Assembly: GCA_012511395.1 (NCBI GenBank)
Contig: JAAZGD010000037.1
Span: 1-8,713 of the forward strand
DNA from: Clostridiales bacterium
GTDB taxonomy: Bacteria > Bacillota > Clostridia > Peptostreptococcales > Anaerovoracaceae
Direction of reading: 5' to 3'
Length of the DNA stretch: 8,713 nt
Both the position numbers and the translations under genes were made by a program. Positions within the stretch are counted from its first letter, which is position 1, and every line of letters begins with the position of its first letter. Below are positions 7,143 to 8,713 of the stretch, in pieces. The notes beneath the pieces were generated by a model. The model saw only the letters and a list, made by a program, of their open reading frames with translations. It was not told where the DNA came from and ran no database searches.

Positions 7143-7182
7143 ATTCAGTTTCATTTAGTATATTTATGTATTTTGTATTCTG

Positions 7183-7202
7183 TATAATGCCTATGCATTA
7201 TA
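7183..7202. repeat. Perfect 8-bp inverted repeat overlapping the -10 box, operator candidate
   Basis: The arms TATAATGC (7183-7190) and GCATTATA (7195-7202) are exact reverse complements around a four-base spacer, CTAT. No T run follows on the minus strand, so this is not a terminator for the upstream udk gene. The size and symmetry suit a dimeric regulator, but no regulator gene is in the window. Chance occurrence in A+T-rich DNA is possible. Confidence 0.45.
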
Positions 7203-7205
7203 ACA
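7197..7205 (-). promoter_or_regulatory. Extended -10 promoter candidate for the aminotransferase gene
   Basis: The minus strand reads TGTTATAAT, a perfect TATAAT preceded by the TGn extension. The -35 region at 17-bp spacing (TCTAAT, 7225-7220) is weak, which the TGn element could compensate for. Transcription from here would leave a leader of roughly 60 bases, A+T rich and without a clear structure. The element lies inside a perfect inverted repeat, so a repressor could compete with RNA polymerase. Confidence 0.55.
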
Positions 7206-7226
7206 CAATAATTGAAATAATTAGAG

Positions 7227-7856
7227 CTATTTTTTCTCTAAAAGTGCGTGGATTCTTTCGTTTATCATCTCCAGTGCCACAGTGTTAAAGCCGCCTTCCG
7301 GAACTATGATATCCGCATACTTTTTGCTTGGCTCCACAAACTGTTCATGCATCAGCTTAACTGTGGACATATACTGGTTTACTATGGAATCCAGGCTTCT
7401 TTCCCTTTCCTTCACATCCCTAAGTATTCTTCTGATTATCCTTACATCTGCATCTGTGTCTATAAAGATCTTTATATCGAACAGATTTCTTAATTCCCGA
7501 TTCTCAAAAATAAGAATGCCTTCCACGATTATAACATCGGCAGTATCAACTTTTACCTTTTCTTTTGTTCTGTTGTGAATGGTAAAGTCATATACAGGTC
7601 TGAAAACAGATTCGCCGTTTTTAAGCTTATTGATGTGGTTTATTAAAAGGTCTGTTTCGAAGGAATCAGGATGATCATAATTCAATCTTTCCCTCTCCTT
7701 CAATTCAAGCTCGCTTCTGTCTTTATAATAATAATCATGGGCCAGTACTACTATGCCCTCTTTAAACTCAGTTTGAATCCTTTCAATCAAGGTGGTTTTA
7801 CCGGAGCCTGTACCTCCTGCAATTCCTATTACAATTTTGTTGAGTCCTTGGGCCAT
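7227..7856 (-). CDS. udk: Uridine kinase (pyrimidine ribonucleoside kinase)
   Basis: A 209-residue P-loop kinase of the usual Udk length. It phosphorylates uridine and cytidine to UMP and CMP in pyrimidine salvage in the cytoplasm. The Walker A motif is GGTGSGKT (14-21). HDYYYKD (40-46) and YDHPDSFE (60-67) are nucleoside-site signatures of the family. RPVYDF (86-91) followed by HNR (94-96) is the conserved uridine-binding stretch. VIIVEGIL (108-115) is the Walker B-like strand, and RIIRRILRD is the arginine-rich lid. The start ATG 7856 overlaps the stop of the upstream gene (TAATG), and GGAG eight bases upstream lies inside that gene, so the two are translationally coupled. The next gene downstream has its own promoter candidate. 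No terminator with a U tract was found after this gene. Confidence 0.93.
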   Translation of the reverse strand: MAQGLNKIVIGIAGGTGSGKTTLIERIQTEFKEGIVVLAHDYYYKDRSELELKERERLNYDHPDSFETDLLINHINKLKNGESVFRPVYDFTIHNRTKEKVKVDTADVIIVEGILIFENRELRNLFDIKIFIDTDADVRIIRRILRDVKERERSLDSIVNQYMSTVKLMHEQFVEPSKKYADIIVPEGGFNTVALEMINERIHALLEKK

Positions 7857-8713
7857 TATATTTTCTCCGTCTCCTGAGGAAGCTCCATGGTATTATCATG
7901 CTTTTCTCCAACCAGGGACCGTAAGTTAATGGCATCCTTTTCAAGAGCCAGAAGAAGGTTTTTGATGTCAGCTACCCTTTGGTGATCAAATTCTTTTCCG
8001 ATCTTTAAGTTAGGCTCTAAAGCGGCGTCTTCCAGAGCTTCCAAAACCTTGTCCACCCTGTCTTTTATTTCTTCAAAGCCTTCCTTATCCACCATATCTT
8101 CCCATGTCTCTTCCACAGTCTGAAACTCGTCGCTGTCAAGATGATATATGCTGTCAGTTTTAACTACTTTACATGTATAGCCCAGCTTTTCCTTCACATA
8201 CTCTGCAAAGTCAATCTTTGCCTGCATCTCGCCGTGTACAAGAAATATTTTCTTAGGTTCCTTCACAAAGCCGGAAAGCCAATCTAAAAGGCCGTCCCTG
8301 TCTGCATGACCTGAAAAGCCTTCCAGATCATAAATCTCGGCATTAACATATATCTTATCGCCAAAGAGGGTTATTTCCTTTGCCCCATCAAGAATCTTCC
8401 TTCCTAAAGTGCCTTCCGCCTGATACCCAACGAAAACTATGCTATTCTTTCCTTTCCAAATATTGTGCTTTAGGTGGTGCCTTATTCTGCCGGCCTCACA
8501 CATTCCGCTGGCAGAAATTATTACTTTAGGCGCAGTATCTGTATTCAGAAATCGTGACTCCTCCACAGATCTTGTAAATTTAAGGTTTTTAAAATCCAGA
8601 GGGTTATCTCCTCTTAAGATGTATGCTCTTGTCTCCTCATCAAAGACTTGAACATTTCTTCTGAAAACTTCTGTGGCAGTTTTTGCCATAGGTGAGTCCA
8701 CATATACCATCAC
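7856..8713 (-). CDS. MBL-fold beta-CASP RNA-processing-type metallohydrolase, C-terminal part (5' end outside window)
   Basis: The 285 residues seen begin at the window edge, so the true start and the N-terminal metallo-beta-lactamase motifs (including HxHxDH) lie beyond 8713; a GTG-ATG at the edge is probably internal. The visible part has the beta-CASP signature VDSPMA (5-10), SASGMCEAGRIRHHL (67-81), FVGYQAEGTLGR (94-105), GFSGHADRDGLLDWL (132-146) with the conserved His, and IFLVHGE (156-162) of the RMMBL motif. Proteins of this family are related to the CPSF73/RNase J group and are expected to act as RNA nucleases, though many bacterial members are uncharacterised. After the RMMBL part comes an acidic, mostly helical tail (about 200-285) without a recognised motif. 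The stop overlaps the udk start by one base. The family is secure; the precise substrate is unknown. Confidence 0.85.
   Translation of the reverse strand: MMVYVDSPMAKTATEVFRRNVQVFDEETRAYILRGDNPLDFKNLKFTRSVEESRFLNTDTAPKVIISASGMCEAGRIRHHLKHNIWKGKNSIVFVGYQAEGTLGRKILDGAKEITLFGDKIYVNAEIYDLEGFSGHADRDGLLDWLSGFVKEPKKIFLVHGEMQAKIDFAEYVKEKLGYTCKVVKTDSIYHLDSDEFQTVEETWEDMVDKEGFEEIKDRVDKVLEALEDAALEPNLKIGKEFDHQRVADIKNLLLALEKDAINLRSLVGEKHDNTMELPQETEKI

Noticed and set aside
7125..7154. Nine-codon upstream ORF (ATG 7154) overlapping the aminotransferase start
   Set aside because: It has no Shine-Dalgarno site and no leader-peptide-like run of one amino acid; it is probably accidental.
7183..7188. Plus-strand TATAAT in the palindrome as a divergent promoter
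   Set aside because: It follows only from the symmetry of the repeat, and no plus-strand gene lies downstream.
7183..7202. The inverted repeat as a terminator of udk
   Set aside because: The stem is A+T rich and no T run follows it on the minus strand.
6902..7877. Plus-strand frames across the gabT-udk region, including one spanning the intergenic gap
   Set aside because: They have no ribosome binding site and no family resemblance, and they overlap well-supported minus-strand genes.

Overview
The window comes from an anaerobic Firmicute, most likely a clostridial amino-acid fermenter or acetogen-like organism. The evidence is moderate A+T content, strong AGGAGG ribosome binding sites, a HydB/HydC-type pair of iron-sulfur flavoprotein subunits, and protein sequences of clostridial type. 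All genes that can be supported lie on the minus strand, so the biological order runs from high to low coordinates. No tRNA, rRNA, CRISPR array, insertion sequence or phage gene was seen, and no gene-free gap exceeds about 100 bases.

Right edge (8713-7227): the C-terminal half of a beta-CASP metallo-beta-lactamase RNA-processing-type protein overlaps a complete uridine kinase gene (udk) by one base (TAATG). Then comes a 97-base intergenic region with an extended -10 promoter buried in a perfect 8-bp inverted repeat. It leads into a class-III omega-aminotransferase gene (gabT-like, 7131-5779). A hairpin with a short U tail (5713-5748) separates this gene from the next block.

Main block (5682-1, running off the left edge): a three-gene operon encodes a soluble iron-sulfur flavoprotein complex. 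It consists of a NuoE/HydC-like subunit, a NuoF/HydB-like NADH:FMN subunit, and a very large fused subunit of at least 1141 residues. Despite its length, the fused gene is open without a stop from 3423 to position 1. It joins a NuoG-type [2Fe-2S] domain, a GltD/NfnB-type FAD-NAD(P)H module, a Cys-rich linker, a 2x[4Fe-4S] ferredoxin domain and a formate-dehydrogenase-like (molybdopterin oxidoreductase) domain. The last domain has lost the Cys/Sec and His that make formate dehydrogenase catalytic.

One subunit carries an NADH site and another an NADPH-type site, with a long Fe-S wire and no hydrogenase or formate active site. This architecture best fits the Sporomusa-type electron-bifurcating transhydrogenase (StnABC), linking NADH, NADP(H) and ferredoxin. 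The adjacent aminotransferase suggests, by inference only, a role in redox balancing during fermentation of GABA or a related omega-amino acid. The Stn assignment rests on remembered family architecture and was not checked by a search.
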